A DNA stretch of 64,000 bases from Cololabis saira (taxonomy: Eukaryota > Chordata > Actinopteri > Beloniformes > Belonidae): contig NC_084590.1 in the NCBI RefSeq assembly GCF_033807715.1, positions 8,570,327-8,634,326 on the forward strand, read 5' to 3'. How positions within the stretch are numbered: the first letter of the stretch is position 1; each line of letters opens with the position of its first letter. Position numbers and translations under genes: made by a program. This document shows positions 10,838-21,713 of this stretch, piece after piece. Below the pieces are notes generated by a model that saw only the letters and a list, made by a program, of their open reading frames with translations, searched no databases and had not been told where the DNA came from.

Positions 10838-10877
10838 CCACACCCACATGCAGACACGCACACACGCACACACACAC
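10673..10877. repeat. Two (CA)n microsatellites
   Basis: CA runs at 10673-10723 and 10765-10830, the second fading into imperfect CA/CCCA to 10877. Confidence 0.95.
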
Positions 10878-11326
10878 TAGTCACACCCCACACAGATGAC
10901 TGGAACTTTTGCATTGTACAATTTCTGTCCCTGTTTACGTAGTGTGCCATCAGAATTATTTGGGGTGTTGCGTTTATCATCTTTTGACACCTGTATGTAA
11001 ATAAATTCTGATTGATTTTTAATGAGTGGTTTCTGTTGTTTCATGCAGTTTGGTCACAATTGATTTGTTTGACAGAGCCTAGTGCTCGAATCTCACCCTT
11101 CAATTACTGTATTAGGCATAAACCTTAATTTCTGAGACTGATATTCTGCTGTAAAAGTTATAATTTCCCTGCTTAAGGAACAGGGTGGTGCCCCGAGGAT
11201 TTTATTTATCATATTGGTCATTCAATTTGATAAATAGTCGACTTTATTAATTATTAATAATTCTTGAATACAATTATTAATAACCCTTCGATAACTGGAC
11301 AGCCAAGCTACCTGAGTTGCACAACA

Positions 11327-11940
11327 TTGCAAATACAAAAATGATATAAATTCTTACATTTTTGCTATACAAAAGCTTGAAATGGCCCTTTTTGTAACAG
11401 CATCCTTGTCATTTTTCATAAAAAATGTGATTTAACTAAAGAATTTTAACCAAAATCAATAATCTTATGATAGCTCTAAACATTTGAGACAGAATTCAAC
11501 AAACATTAAAAAAATGTTTCATAAACTTAAAAAAAAAAGTTTAGAAATGTTGGTGTGACGGGGTTGAGAGTAGGGTAATGGGGTTGAAGATGGTAACGTG
11601 GTTGAAGGGACAAATACAGCTTAACATGTAAATAGTTGTTTTTTAACTCTCAAATTCACTGTATGATTTTCTATAAACATTTTATTTCATTATGTAACCA
11701 TAAGAAGGACAATGGATATACATTGCAGTTGAACTGAGTTTTATTAACCCAAATGAAAACAATGACAACTACAACAACACATTAAAACATTGTAAACTGA
11801 CTGTATAGCTCATCAAAAGAAAACACAACGTGTGTGTGCGTTTGTGTGAGTGAGTGTGTGAGTGTGTATGCGTTTGTGTGAATATATGTCTGTCCTGTGG
11901 TCTCAGGCATAAGAACCAAGTCTCATTAAACTCATGAAAT
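11327..11940. other. Unassigned AT-rich sequence
   Basis: No gene seen. A GGGGTTGA-type motif recurs near 11563-11605, and a short imperfect TG tract lies near 11828-11880. Confidence 0.25.
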
Positions 11941-14445
11941 TACCGTATTTTCGCAACCATAAGGCGCACATACATTTTTTTTTTTTTTTTAAAATGTGCC
12001 GGGCGCCTTATGAAACGGTGCGCCGTGTCTATTACCTGCATTACGGTAATGTAAGGCTGGCCACCATGAGAACGGTAAAAAGAGAAGGGGGCGGGTGAAG
12101 CCCCCGTGAGTTGCGGACGTGAATGAGACCATCCACTGAGCTGTTTAATGCGGAAACAGATGATGAAGACTTTTAAGGATTTGCTTGATGTGTAAAGTGA
12201 AATAAAATACAATCAAACTAAGTTTTGCTCCTGCTCTATTTTATTCTATTAAATAAGCACACTTGTGTGCGTGAGTTCTGCAGCGCGCGTGTGTTTTGCA
12301 TGTCGGAACCGAGGATGGACCTGCCGTGGGTTTGCGGGGTCCGATCGCCGCATCCCCGGGGCAGATCCGGCTGAAATGCCGATGCTCTTTCCCCGGGAGC
12401 CCCTGCTACCAGTGCAGGCGGGGCTCCTCCGGTCCCGGCCGGTCGGAACCGGTCACTTTCCCCGGTTGAAGCCGCGGTGATGCGCGTGTAACCCCTGTTT
12501 GCCTAATAAAGTTACATGTGCTAATATTTGGTTTCAGTTTCCGTTCAGTTTGGACTAGTTATCAGAAGTCTAAAGTTAACGCTCATGGAGCCCAGGATGG
12601 AACAACAACATTGAATACACTCACACAAGTTTTAGTTTCAAAATATATTGTTGGTCAACAACAGAACAATATGACAACAATATCAATAGGATAAGAAAAA
12701 TAACAAACTGCGCGCGAAATAAAAGAAAATAAAAAATAGTGTTGTGTTCAGTCTGTATTGTCTTTTCTTTCTTTGTTATGAGCTCAGTGGTTTTATTTCG
12801 TTGGGGCCCTTTAATCTTGGTGTGTCTCACTGTCCTACCACACCGCAGGTTTGGGAAGTAGGTTCAGTTGCCCTGCATTCCTCTGTTCCGGCTCGCCATC
12901 TGGTTCTCTGGATCCGTTGACCCAACAGGTATCTGGAAGCCGCCTGGTGCTGGTATCCTCTCTCCCTCTAGCGTCGACTACTGATGTCGCTGATGTCCTC
13001 TCTTCCGACATCAAGTGTCACCAAATCACATCCTCTCAAAAAACCTGACCTATAGAACAGGTCATATTCATTCGTTTCAGTTAAATCAACTTAACTAATT
13101 TATCTTAATTCTTAGTTAAGATAAATAATAATAACATAAATATAACCTATGTATGAATTTAAATAACCAAAAGTATTTATTTATAATAATAAAAATATAT
13201 TATCACTTTTTTCTTACAGATCTATTTTTACCAGTGTAAATCCATTGTAAATCAAATGAAATTCCTCAAATAACTCAAAATAAACCGTTTTAGCATCAAT
13301 TCTTTGGGTAAAATGATGAAATAAAGAAATAAAATGAATTTCTCCTTTTTTCCCTCACACGCACACAATACACACACACACACGCGGCACAGCCGATACA
13401 CGGTGTTCACGAACCACACACACATTCTCTCGTCCATACATTCACATGGTTGCTTAGCATTTAGCAGCTAAATTAGCACTGGTGGCTAACCCACTTTTGC
13501 TCGACGCTAACTCCTTCAAAATGCACAATAAACTCACCGCCGAGCTTGTATCATCACCCGTGAACTCTGTGGGTTCGACTCGCGGTGGATTCTGACAATT
13601 TCACTCAGTTTTTAACACTTTGGATAAGTTTTCAGGCAGAACGTTCCTCATACAGCCGGACAGCGCGAGCTTCTCTTCCCGGGCTTCAACGCGATTGGCC
13701 GTGACGTCATGACGCACTCCTCTCTGCTCTGCGTGGTGGAGTTAACCCCATAAATGCCAGCTATCCCTCTCATACACTCATTCAGACTAAATAAACAGAC
13801 TTTTACCCTTTTTCTTTTAATTATCCTACAGCTTATGAAGCCTGGGCTACACGCGCTGCTCCTCCCGACTTCCTGGTTCCCCAAGCGGGGTCCGATCGAC
13901 CTGGTTCCCGCCCGCTTTGGGAGCAGGGATTTCTGGGGTCTGTCCCAGGTCTGATCAGCTTCACCCTTCGGGATTTTCAGCGAAATCTGTCGGTTACAAA
14001 CCCCGGTACCGGATCTCCGACATGCGCGTGTGTGTGAGCGGCGCGAAACACACATTCTGCATTTATGTGGTATGTGGTGCATTTATGTGGGTAAAGCGTT
14101 GCCTAAAAAGACTTTTCCAGCCAGAGTGAAATGAAAAGGGCTGGTGGCTGAGACAGGTTTATGTGCGGCGACCCGTGGTTTTTTTTTATTCTTTAATGCG
14201 GAAACAGAAGATGAACCTTTGAAGGGTTTGATTGATGTGAAAAGTGAAATAAAATATCAGACTAAGTTTTGCTCCTGCTCTACTTTTAAATAAGCACTCT
14301 TGTGTGTGTGTTTTGCAGCTCCGTGTCTGTAGACTGTGCCTTTTGGGTCGGTGCGGCGTATGTGTGTTTTAAAACCAAAAATGACACACAAAACTGAGGG
14401 TGCGCCTTTTCACACGGTGCGCCATATGGTCGTGAAAATACGGTA
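11941..14445. mobile_element. TIR element of the 'TACCGTATTTTC' family, or two copies fused
   Basis: Left end TACCGTATTTTCGCAACCAT, right end ATGGTCGTGAAAATACGGTA, good inverted repeats. A third member of the family is at 49650-50149. Inside, a block starting TTTAATGCGGAAACAG is present at 12144-12303 and again in the same orientation at 14192-14323. The unit may therefore be a composite or tandem pair rather than one element. The 12.3-13.7 kb interior is GC-rich then AT-rich with no recognisable protein. Superfamily not determined. Confidence 0.5.
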
Positions 14446-14463
14446 AACTTGAACTGACTGAAC

Positions 14464-14532
14464 ATGTGAGTGAGTGAGTGAGTGAGTGAGTGAGTGAGTG
14501 AGTGAGTGAGTGAGTGAGTGAGTGAGTGAGTG
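14464..14532. repeat. (GTGA)n microsatellite
   Basis: About 17 tetranucleotide units directly beyond the TIR element. Confidence 0.97.
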
Positions 14533-14603
14533 CCTCTTGTTTTGTGTCACTCATCTTGTAAGTCAGTTCCACACCTCTTTCAAGACCTCAACGTGGCGCT
14601 TTG

Positions 14604-15221
14604 TCACAGGCTGCGGGGTTGGAATGAGTTCAAGGACATCATCAAACAGATACCAGAGGATATTATCGTGAGCCATTTAACCTGGACATGTGTTTCATCT
14701 GTGTTAAGAATGATGCCTGGAAACAGATCATCATCATATTTTAGAATACACCACTGCCCAATCAGCTCTGGACTTTCCCATTGGATTTCCTTTTCTGGGT
14801 GTGGATTCCCTCCACTGGTTGGCTGTGGCTGTGGATTCCCTCTTCTTGTTGGCTGTGGCACAGCAGTTGGTACCTTCTGGCCAAAACGGAAACAATGTGT
14901 GTTGAAGCACTTGCAGTTAAACTGCATCTGTGTGGTGCACATGCAGCTGACATCATGATATATCAGTTCTCCTGGAGCCAGAGTAATCACCTGGTGGATT
15001 CTCATTGTTCCAGGTACTACTCCTATCGGCTTCGATATTTTCTCCATTGCTTTCTCAACATCCTCACTCTTCACAAAGAACAGTTTCACTGTTGTGTTTG
15101 TTTCAGTCAAGGCCTTAAACAACTCTTGTGCATCTGGGATGTCACGGCCCTTTGCCACCAACATGTCAGCCGTTCTTTTTAAGGCTCCCCCAACACCATC
15201 CGGCGCTCCTTTCCCACACAA
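14604..15221 (-). pseudogene. Transposon-derived ORF with GKGxxDGxGGxxKR signature
   Basis: An open stretch of about 205 codons on the minus strand. Near its N-terminal end is CGKGAPDGVGGALKRTAD, then a Lys/Glu-rich middle. Next come PGTMRIHQVI, a Cys-containing patch (CMCTTQMQFNCKC), a Pro/Gln spacer, and GQWCILKYDDDLFPGII. I recognise this order from a repetitive protein family common in fish genomes, taken to be the C-terminal part of a DNA-transposon protein; the superfamily is not certain. There is no ATG at the upstream edge and a TGA lies just before it, so the piece lacks its own start. It abuts a gag-like fragment on the same strand. Confidence 0.55.
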
Positions 15222-15430
15222 TCATTGAGAGTTTGTAGACCTTGAACATATGGCATAGCTGATTCCACACTGCTCAGAAAATCAACAAACTCAAAGATTT
15301 TCACTGTCTCTGTGGCCAATTTTATGCCATGTGTGTATCTTGTCATGGTATGATTTGGCAACTATAAATAGATTACCAAATCTGTCTTCCAGTATGTCCC
15401 AGGCAGCGTGATAAGCTGTTTCTGTTCCTA
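15222..15430 (-). pseudogene. Gag-like fragment (DUF1759 / BEL-Pao type)
   Basis: Minus-strand frames read AWDILEDRFGNLFIVAKSYH and then, after a one-frame shift, EFVDFLSSVESAMPYVQGL. The arrangement 'AW..L..RFGN...IA....K...W' followed by 'F.DFL...E.AM....GL..LND' is that of the gag-like N-terminal domain of BEL/Pao-type retroelement polyproteins. A frameshift and a stop break it, and it ends against the GKG-signature ORF. Confidence 0.5.
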
Positions 15431-15449
15431 CTAGACTACAGTATACACA

Positions 15450-15930
15450 ACTTTAATTTTTTTAATCTTTTATGTCGACCCTGCTGTTTTGGGCCATTTT
15501 GTGGTGGTGCCGGGATGGTTGAGGCCTGGCTTGGTAGTGTTGACGGTTCTACTGTCTCCAGCTGGTCACACGGCACCAAATCCAAGATCATGATTTCCTC
15601 TTCTTGAGGCAGTTGATTTGCTTGTGGCGGGGTGTGGTCTTCTTCTCAGGGTGGTGGATCATTTCCTTGTGGCGGGGTGTGGTCTTCTTCTTGGGGTGGT
15701 GGATCATTTCTTTGTGGCGGGGTGTGGTCTTCTTCTTGGGGTGGTGGATCATTTCTTTGTGGCGGGGTGTGGTCTTCTTCTTGGAGTGGTGGATCATTTC
15801 TTTGTGGCGGGGTGTGGTCTTCTTCTTGGGGTGGTGGCAGTGTATCCTCTACTTGGTTTGAACTTTGGCTTGTCCAACCTACACATGGACATAGAACGCA
15901 CACAAACAATATGCAATTAATATACAATAT
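15450..15930 (-). pseudogene. Proline/glutamine-rich ORF containing a coding minisatellite
   Basis: The minus strand encodes repeats of DPPPQEEDHTPPQRN, then QLPQEEEIMILDLVPCD and a basic tail (GRHKRLKKLKL). One copy has TGA where the others have CAA, so translation would stop inside the array. It lies upstream, on the same strand, of the gag-like and transposase-like fragments and is probably part of the same degenerate element. No catalytic motif is visible. Confidence 0.4.
15622..15840. repeat. 45-bp minisatellite, about five units
   Basis: GTGGCGGGGTGTGG recurs at 15624, 15669, 15714, 15759 and 15804, exactly 45 bases apart, with very few differences. The length is a multiple of three, so the antisense frame is kept. 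Confidence 0.95.
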
Positions 15931-16309
15931 AATATGCCATTAGCAAAAGTGTAAAAAAAAGGGCAAACACCAATCAAGCTGGACTGTATAAAAATATGGA
16001 TAAAGGGACAGGTTTGAGAAGGGCACTGGGGCCAAGCCAGAGCAAAGCTGAGTGTTGTCCCGTCAACTGCGGTTCCCCCTGCAACTGGATTGTAACTGAA
16101 GACCTGTCAATCACTGTAAACTACCCTGTTTTATATTATGTCCCCCAGCATATTATGCAATTCTTTTTTAAATCTCCACATGGAGACATCCCAGAATAAG
16201 TAAAATTAAATGGTGCCATAAATCCAGTGTCTTGGACAGGAGAGTGACAACACTACAAGTATGACACCAACCAGAACCCCACCCAATCATCACATGCTGT
16301 TGTCTAGAG
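15931..16309. other. Unassigned sequence
   Basis: No gene. GTCTAGAG at 16302-16309 is the left target duplication of the following hAT element. Confidence 0.3.
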
Positions 16310-16333
16310 CAGGGGTTCCCAACCTTTTTTGTG

Positions 16334-17034
16334 TCAAGGACCAGCAGAAGTATAAACAAAAAGCTCAGGGACCGGTTGACAATTTATGTCAATTTTAATA
16401 AACATTTTAGAAATAGAATTTTCCACATCAGTAGATTCGTCCACTTGTATTGCATACCACGGAGATGCTTTTATTCTGTCCAGCAATTGTCCCTCAATAT
16501 CCTCGGCAATATCATCAATTCTCCTGGCAACAGTATTGTTGGAAAGTGGAACCTTTCCCACTTTGCCAGCTGCTTTTTCCCCCAAAAGTTCGAGGCAGAT
16601 GTCTTTTGCAGCGGGCAGTATTAGCTCCTCTCCAATTGTAAAGGGCTTTTTAGCTTTTGCAATCCGGTGAGCAACGAGATATGAAGCCCTCGTTGCAGCG
16701 ACGTTAGCTGATGTTGTGGCCTTTAAAACTTTCTTCTGCAAATCTCACATTTTTTCCTTTCGAAAAAATCCACTGGTTTGTCTTTGAGAGAAGGATGTTT
16801 TGTATTTAAGTGTCTTTGAAGCTTGGATGGCTTCATTGCTTCGTTGGCGAGCGTTTCTCCACATAAAATACATAGTGGGTTTGGCGCCTCCAAATCGCCC
16901 GTTGCAACAAATCCGTATTATATATACATAATGTCGTACTTGCGATTAAAGCTTTTGCTTTTCTTTTTGGTAGGATTTTCCACTTGTTCATCACTATTTC
17001 TTTTACTCGAACAACCAGTAAAGAAACGACTCAT
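16334..17034 (-). pseudogene. Charlie-type hAT transposase, N-terminal half, with BED zinc finger
   Basis: From an ATG at about 17034 (MSRFFTGCSSKRNSDEQ) the minus strand gives a Lys-rich segment, then a BED finger (PLCILCGE...LQRHLNTKH, so C-C-H-H present). FTIGEELILPAAKDICLELL follows, then LSNNTVARRIDD and WYAIQVDESTDV, the region of the first catalytic Asp. The frame is broken near the start (in-frame stop after KYDIMYI) and again around 16740. The protein ends at the left TIR without the rest of the RNase H-like fold or hATC domain. The order matches ZBED5/SCAND3-like proteins. Confidence 0.75.
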
Positions 17035-17149
17035 GGAGGTTTGCTGAGGTCCGCTCATCTCTGCAGCTGACTGTACCTAACCTGCATACAGCACCTGTGC
17101 ATTGCGCTGTTCAGTCCGGTCGGGTACCAGAACTTATTGTCCGCCAAGC

Positions 17150-18162
17150 CATGACAGGGCTGCCACTCAAAGAAACACATTTCGATTTATACTTGTTTTG
17201 GATGAAATTATATGACAAAAAAATGCTAAAATTGTTTTCTTAAATTTAGTATGAGGTTGCTTTAATTATTTGGCAAATGATAATAAACACCAGAAAGATG
17301 GGTACTTCAATGAAAAATAGATATTTTATTCAACTTTGCTGCTGTTCATACAAAAAGTAAATAAAAAAACCAAGAACAAGCACAGTGATCAGTCAGTATA
17401 GATATAAATCCATAAATAAATAAACCTCTGTCCATTATTTTTCATTTTTTAAGGACAGGCAATTGTGTTATATAAAAAATAAATTATAAAATAAAATAAA
17501 ACGTCTCATATTTTTTCTACATCAAGTGGGTAAATGGGTTCTGGATGGCAGGATGTACTCTGGGTTGAACTGAACATTTGTTGAAACCGTCACCATCAAC
17601 CGTTGAGAGCCTCATATCACAGATCAGCTGCAGTATTGATCAGTGAGCGCAGTCGTCTGGTGCAGGAACACATCTGCTTCTTCTGCAGAAAGGGGTCCAT
17701 GGTGGCTCTTCATCGGTCTGCATGCATTTAATTTAGAATACTTTTGTCAGGCAGTCAGGCATAACGTTAAAGCTCTCTTTTAAAGCCAAAATACGCTGAA
17801 TATCTTACCAAGGCGAGTCTGTTTCGTTCAACGTGCTTTCTCTTCAAATGCTCGTGCATTACCAACGTGCTCTGGTGATAAGCAAGGTCTCCTTTGCAAA
17901 CTTTGAAAGTCTTTTTTTTATTAGCCGTATCCAGGCTAAAATGCTCCCGAACCTTTGAAGTTTTGTTACCCGCAGCTGGGCTGAGACGCAAAAAAAAAAC
18001 GCTGCGCTGAGCTGTCTTGCAGCGCGGCTCTCGGCAGAGATTGTATGAGGTGAAGTGAAGTGAGATGCCTCACTCCATTGGGAAAAAAACGTCTGGTGAC
18101 AATTGCAGACAATTTTGATTATCGCTTTTTGACGACAACGTCGACGAATCGTTGCAGCCCTA
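17150..18162 (-). mobile_element. hAT element nested inside the Charlie-type element
   Basis: Right end GAATCGTTGCAGCCCTA and left end AGGGCTGCC near 17155 are the 'TAGGGCTGC' hAT termini. The sequence from about 17230 and again 17800-17920 is also found in the hAT MITE at 57876-58586 (GGTTGCTTTAATTAT, ACCAAGGCGAGTCT). No target duplication was found, so the left boundary is approximate. Confidence 0.6.
17767..17991 (-). pseudogene. BED zinc-finger fragment of a hAT transposase
   Basis: The minus frame reads SKVREHFSLDTANKKKTF, then KGDLAYHQSTLVMHEHLKRK. This is the spacing of a ZBED-type finger, with the His pair kept and the Cys pair partly lost (a single CKGD). It continues only a short way before a stop. 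Confidence 0.5.
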
Positions 18163-18261
18163 ATTATGATCGGAATACAAGTCATTTCACGGCCCAGTAG
18201 TAACAGCTCTACGGCCCGGTACCTGTCCGGGGACCGGGGGTTGGGAATCACGGGTCTAGAC

Positions 18262-18821
18262 CACATGCGAGGTGATAAGTCATCAAGGAAGCAGGACTAG
18301 CAGTTGTTGTGGCTACAGAGGAACTGTGTGTGATGCTAGCTGTCATCTATTCTGACACAAAGAAAATAAAGAACAGTTGTGGTCTCTTTCCTAGATGTCA
18401 CAGAGAGGGAAGTATGGTCTGTCTATATTGCAAGCACAAATTGAGGTACCGGTAACACATTTGTTAATGTGTCAAAAAGGGAACTTCAGGATAAATTAGC
18501 TTACATTAGCTACAAGGTTCGCTATATGCAAACAGAGGGTCTGGTGGACCACTCTGTCTTCCTATTGGGTGACATAAAGGAAAACTGCGGTAAAAGAAAA
18601 ATTATTCTCACATGCTAGACTTTCTGCATCGTGAACATGAAGGCTGGTCTTACTGCTATGATTGGGTTGTTACTCCCTGCCTCCGTGCCTTGGACCTATT
18701 TTTGAAACACATTTCATATATTTTTTCTAAACAATGGGACTCTACGGCTCCTTAGCGGTCGGACAAACCTATAGTAGAACCGGAGGTAGGGACAAATACA
18801 GTGGGTTTACAGTCCTCATTA
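18262..18821. other. Unassigned sequence
   Basis: No coding region or repeat with clear ends seen. Confidence 0.25.
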
Positions 18822-19425
18822 AAGGTATTCTCCCTGATGTGGAAGAGCTAGCAAGAATTTTGAAAGAGGCACCTCTAAGCCCCGCCCATTTGGTCCGAAT
18901 GAAATGGATTGGTCCAGTACCAGAGGCTTGGCAGGAAGGGAAAGAACCAATCAGATGCCTTCATTTTAAACCACGCCCCCCCGCCCTGTCCCATGCGCGC
19001 ACTCGCTTCCATCGGCTTCCGCCGTAGGGTACGCCGTAGCCTACGCCGTAGGGTATGCCTTAGGCTACGGCGTAGCCGTGGTTCTAGAGCCTGCACGGCA
19101 CCGCAGCGCTCCGCCAGCCGCACCGGCACTCGCCGGGATGGAGACGCCGGTGGGCAGGATGCACGTTTGGGTGGGCACAGCCCCCCCCTGCCCCCCCTAA
19201 AACCGGCCTCGCTTACAGGTGAATGAGACATGGGGTAGTTTTGCTGTAAATGTGCTGTCCAAAATGTTTAATAATGCGCGTTCGTGTTTGTGGGGGCGTG
19301 GCTTTGGACGGAGCGCTCGTGGGTGGGGGCCGGGGGGGGGGGCGGGGCTTAGAGGAGGCGCCACTTTCAAATCTTGCTAGCTCTCAGAAGTTGCATAGAA
19401 TAACTTTAACTGAAAAATTTAAGTT
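18822..19425. mobile_element. MITE with long inverted ends and a CGTA-rich centre
   Basis: GAGCTAGCAAGA, GAAAGAGGCACCTCTAAG and CCCCGCCC on the left (about 18846-18890) are mirrored on the right at about 19333-19388. The similarity extends outward through TTAAAGGTATTCT and AGAATAACTTTAA. The middle (19018-19085) has alternating TACGCCGTAG and CTACGGCGTAG, like the foldback MITE family seen elsewhere in the window. Confidence 0.55.
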
Positions 19426-21286
19426 AACGTTGGTACTTCTGGATGAGCAAATTGGGACTAAGTAAGTCTGATTGTATTACGTTGCCTAAGAATTACTGTA
19501 CTAAAGTGCTAGATTGCCAAAAAAGATCTGTTATTGTGGTCGTTTTCAACTTATTTTAACAAATATTAATTGAATACATCTATCATATTTTATTCATCAG
19601 AAGTTGCTTTATATGACTCTTTTTACAGGCCTGTCTTCCAGCAAGCATGGATAAAGGTGTAGCCCCCAATTTAACTTGTGAGGAACCTGGATTAATGAGA
19701 TGACTACATCACATGAGAATCCATCTTGCCAGCATTAAATTTATCAGTTTGTGTCCTAACAGAAAGTTGGTCAGCTGGCTGCTACGGGCATGGGTTGAGG
19801 GCTGAGTCCCATTTTCTATGAGAAAGAGTAGAGGGGACAGGAGAGAAAGCAATCGCGACCATAAAACACATCAAAACTCGGTAGGACTCTCGCTGAGCTG
19901 AAACCAAATGAGTGCACATACTGTAGATTATGTTAATAACATAAAAAACTGTCTCATTTAAGTTTTGCTGTTGCCTATTCTCTCCTGTCCTGCTTTATTT
20001 AAAGAGAGTGTGGGTGATTCATTGGTGTATGTGTGTGTATGTGTGTGTGAGACAGACAGAAATTACTGAAGTTAATAACTACACTCACTATGTTACTATA
20101 AGTGCAATAAAAACTAATTTAATCCGTGCAAAAGATCAAAGATGGCAAGGATTTAAATCGCTGATGGCTTGTCTAGATGGGAAATATGTTCTCGCTCTTC
20201 TCCTGACTTCATCATGAATTTGTGCACCCTCCTACTACGTCTGGTTTGTTGATCTGATCAGTTGCTGACTAGTTATCCTTTGATGGACTCAAATCACCAA
20301 GTGCCTGCCCTTTTCCAAACAGTTTTTACAGAGGTTATCCCAGATGTTTTGGTGTAACAAACCATCTGGTGTATCAAGTTAGACCACAACTCCAACCCCA
20401 GACAATCTGAATATGTCCAAATGAATAACGTAAAATGTACGTAAAATGTCTGCATTTGTAGATAAGACAGTGTATAGCTGTCTATGAGGCAGAGTGATCC
20501 TGAATGAAGTGTCCTGCTATGCTCTTCATTTGAGTGAATCGCAAACAGCAGTTATATATGCACTCAGCGTAGCGCTGGGGGGCAGTGGTAAAGCTTCCTA
20601 CATATTTGATTTGACTGTTAGGTGTGACGTAGTAACAATTTCAGTCTCAATGCTGTGCCACCTTGATGGATTTTCAACATTTTAAATAATTTAAAAAGAG
20701 CAAGAAGATAGAAATTAGTAATTCCACAACATAGGAGGTCACATTATCCCCCTAATACCTCCCAAACCTCAATTTTCCTTTTTTCCACAATGCCAGCCCT
20801 TTAAAATGAATCTAGGTTGCAGCCAGGCTATAACCAGAGCAGCATTTGAATTCTTTGATGTTTGGAAATATACAGGACAAATTGACAACAAAAATTGTAT
20901 AACTGACAGTCAATGTGTGCATGCATGTGCATTCCATACGTATGAAATAAATGCAATCTCATCGTCAACCATTGTTTTATTTAAGATATCAATATTTTCT
21001 GCACATTTTTGGGCGGCCGGGGAGAGGTGGGTGTGCACCGGAATCATAAGCTTGGTCTTGACTGTCTTTTCTCGTACCTTCTTGGGATACCCAATAATCA
21101 ACATTGGCTTCATGCCAAGTGCTTGCAACTTCTCAAGCTGGAAAAAGAATTGTTGAGAGGTGGAGTGATCAATTAGATAAATACAGTAAACTTTACAGAC
21201 AACAACTACATTCTTCAAGTAAATTGTTTCGTAACAAAGATTTAAATTCGCCAAGCGAAACCAGGGTGCTTAAGTGGGTGAGGTCT

Positions 21287-21290
<4 letters not shown>
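19426..21290. other. Unassigned sequence
   Basis: About 1.9 kb with no convincing exon, transposon end or array. A minus-strand frame at 20910-21254 is open but matches nothing I recognise, and is best treated as chance. Confidence 0.3.
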
Positions 21291-21381
<91 letters not shown>

Positions 21382-21388
21382 GTATATG
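21291..21388. repeat. (TA)n microsatellite
   Basis: TA run with a few TACA/TGTA interruptions. Confidence 0.95.
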
Positions 21389-21477
21389 TTAGCATAGAAA
21401 TAATTGACACTAACATCATGGAACAACAGTATAAACAATTTTGATGTTATTTTTTCATGTATAAATGTGGGAATTTC

Positions 21478-21522
21478 AAAACTGATTCATGTGGGTTGTA
21501 GTGGCCCACTTGAATCAGTTTT
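21478..21522. repeat. Short hairpin
   Basis: AAAACTGATTCATGTGGG pairs with CCCACTTGAATCAGTTTT (17 of 18) around a 9-base loop. Confidence 0.8.
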
Positions 21523-21681
21523 TGCTGTTTTTGTGGGCACCAATTCAGTTTTTTGGCTGAAGCACAGGAATGCCTTTCTATGTGGGAATTTTAACTTTAG
21601 TCATGAATATATATTCTCACTTATGATAATATTAATACAGTGGGTGTGAGGGAATATATGCTATATATACCAGTTCGCAAA

Positions 21682-21713
21682 ATTTAAATCGTACAGTGTA
21701 TGCCCGGCTTAAC
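21682..21713. mobile_element. One end of a 'GCCGGGCATACACTGT' MITE
   Basis: CAGTGTATGCCCGGCTTAA is the reverse complement of the left end of the element at 46941-47689. The partner end was not found, so this is a truncated copy. Confidence 0.5.

Larger units (their letters stand above)
8979..11326 (+). mobile_element. Possible solo LTR, split by a hAT MITE
   Basis: The block begins TGTCATGATCC and ends GCACAACA, canonical TGT...ACA long-terminal-repeat ends. It contains a TATA-like ACTATAAAAG near 9151 and a downstream AATAAA near 11001, in the order expected of an LTR promoter and polyadenylation signal. There is no flanking gag or pol, hence 'solo'. No target duplication is visible (left flank TAAAG, right TTGCA), so the call is tentative. 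It also contains two CA microsatellites and the 694-bp hAT insertion. Confidence 0.35.
16310..18253 (-). mobile_element. Charlie-type hAT element, internally deleted
   Basis: Left end CAGGGGTTCCCAACC; right end GGTTGGGAATCACGG. Flanks GTCTAGAG (16302-16309) and GTCTAGAC (18254-18261) agree at 7 of 8 bases, a hAT-type target duplication. The inside has the N-terminal part of a transposase on the minus strand and a second hAT insertion. Confidence 0.8.

Noticed and set aside
12265..12480. GC-rich 71-codon plus-strand frame
   Set aside because: No known pattern, and a similar diverged sequence occurs at 13.86-14.0 kb within the same repeat.
15622..15840. CRISPR-like direct repeats
   Set aside because: The 45-bp units are contiguous; this is a coding minisatellite.
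18120..18165. A complete separate MITE ending in GCAGCCCTA
   Set aside because: It is the right terminus of the nested hAT at 17150-18162, not an independent element.
20910..21254. 114-codon minus-strand frame as a host exon
   Set aside because: No recognisable domain or splice sites; probably chance.
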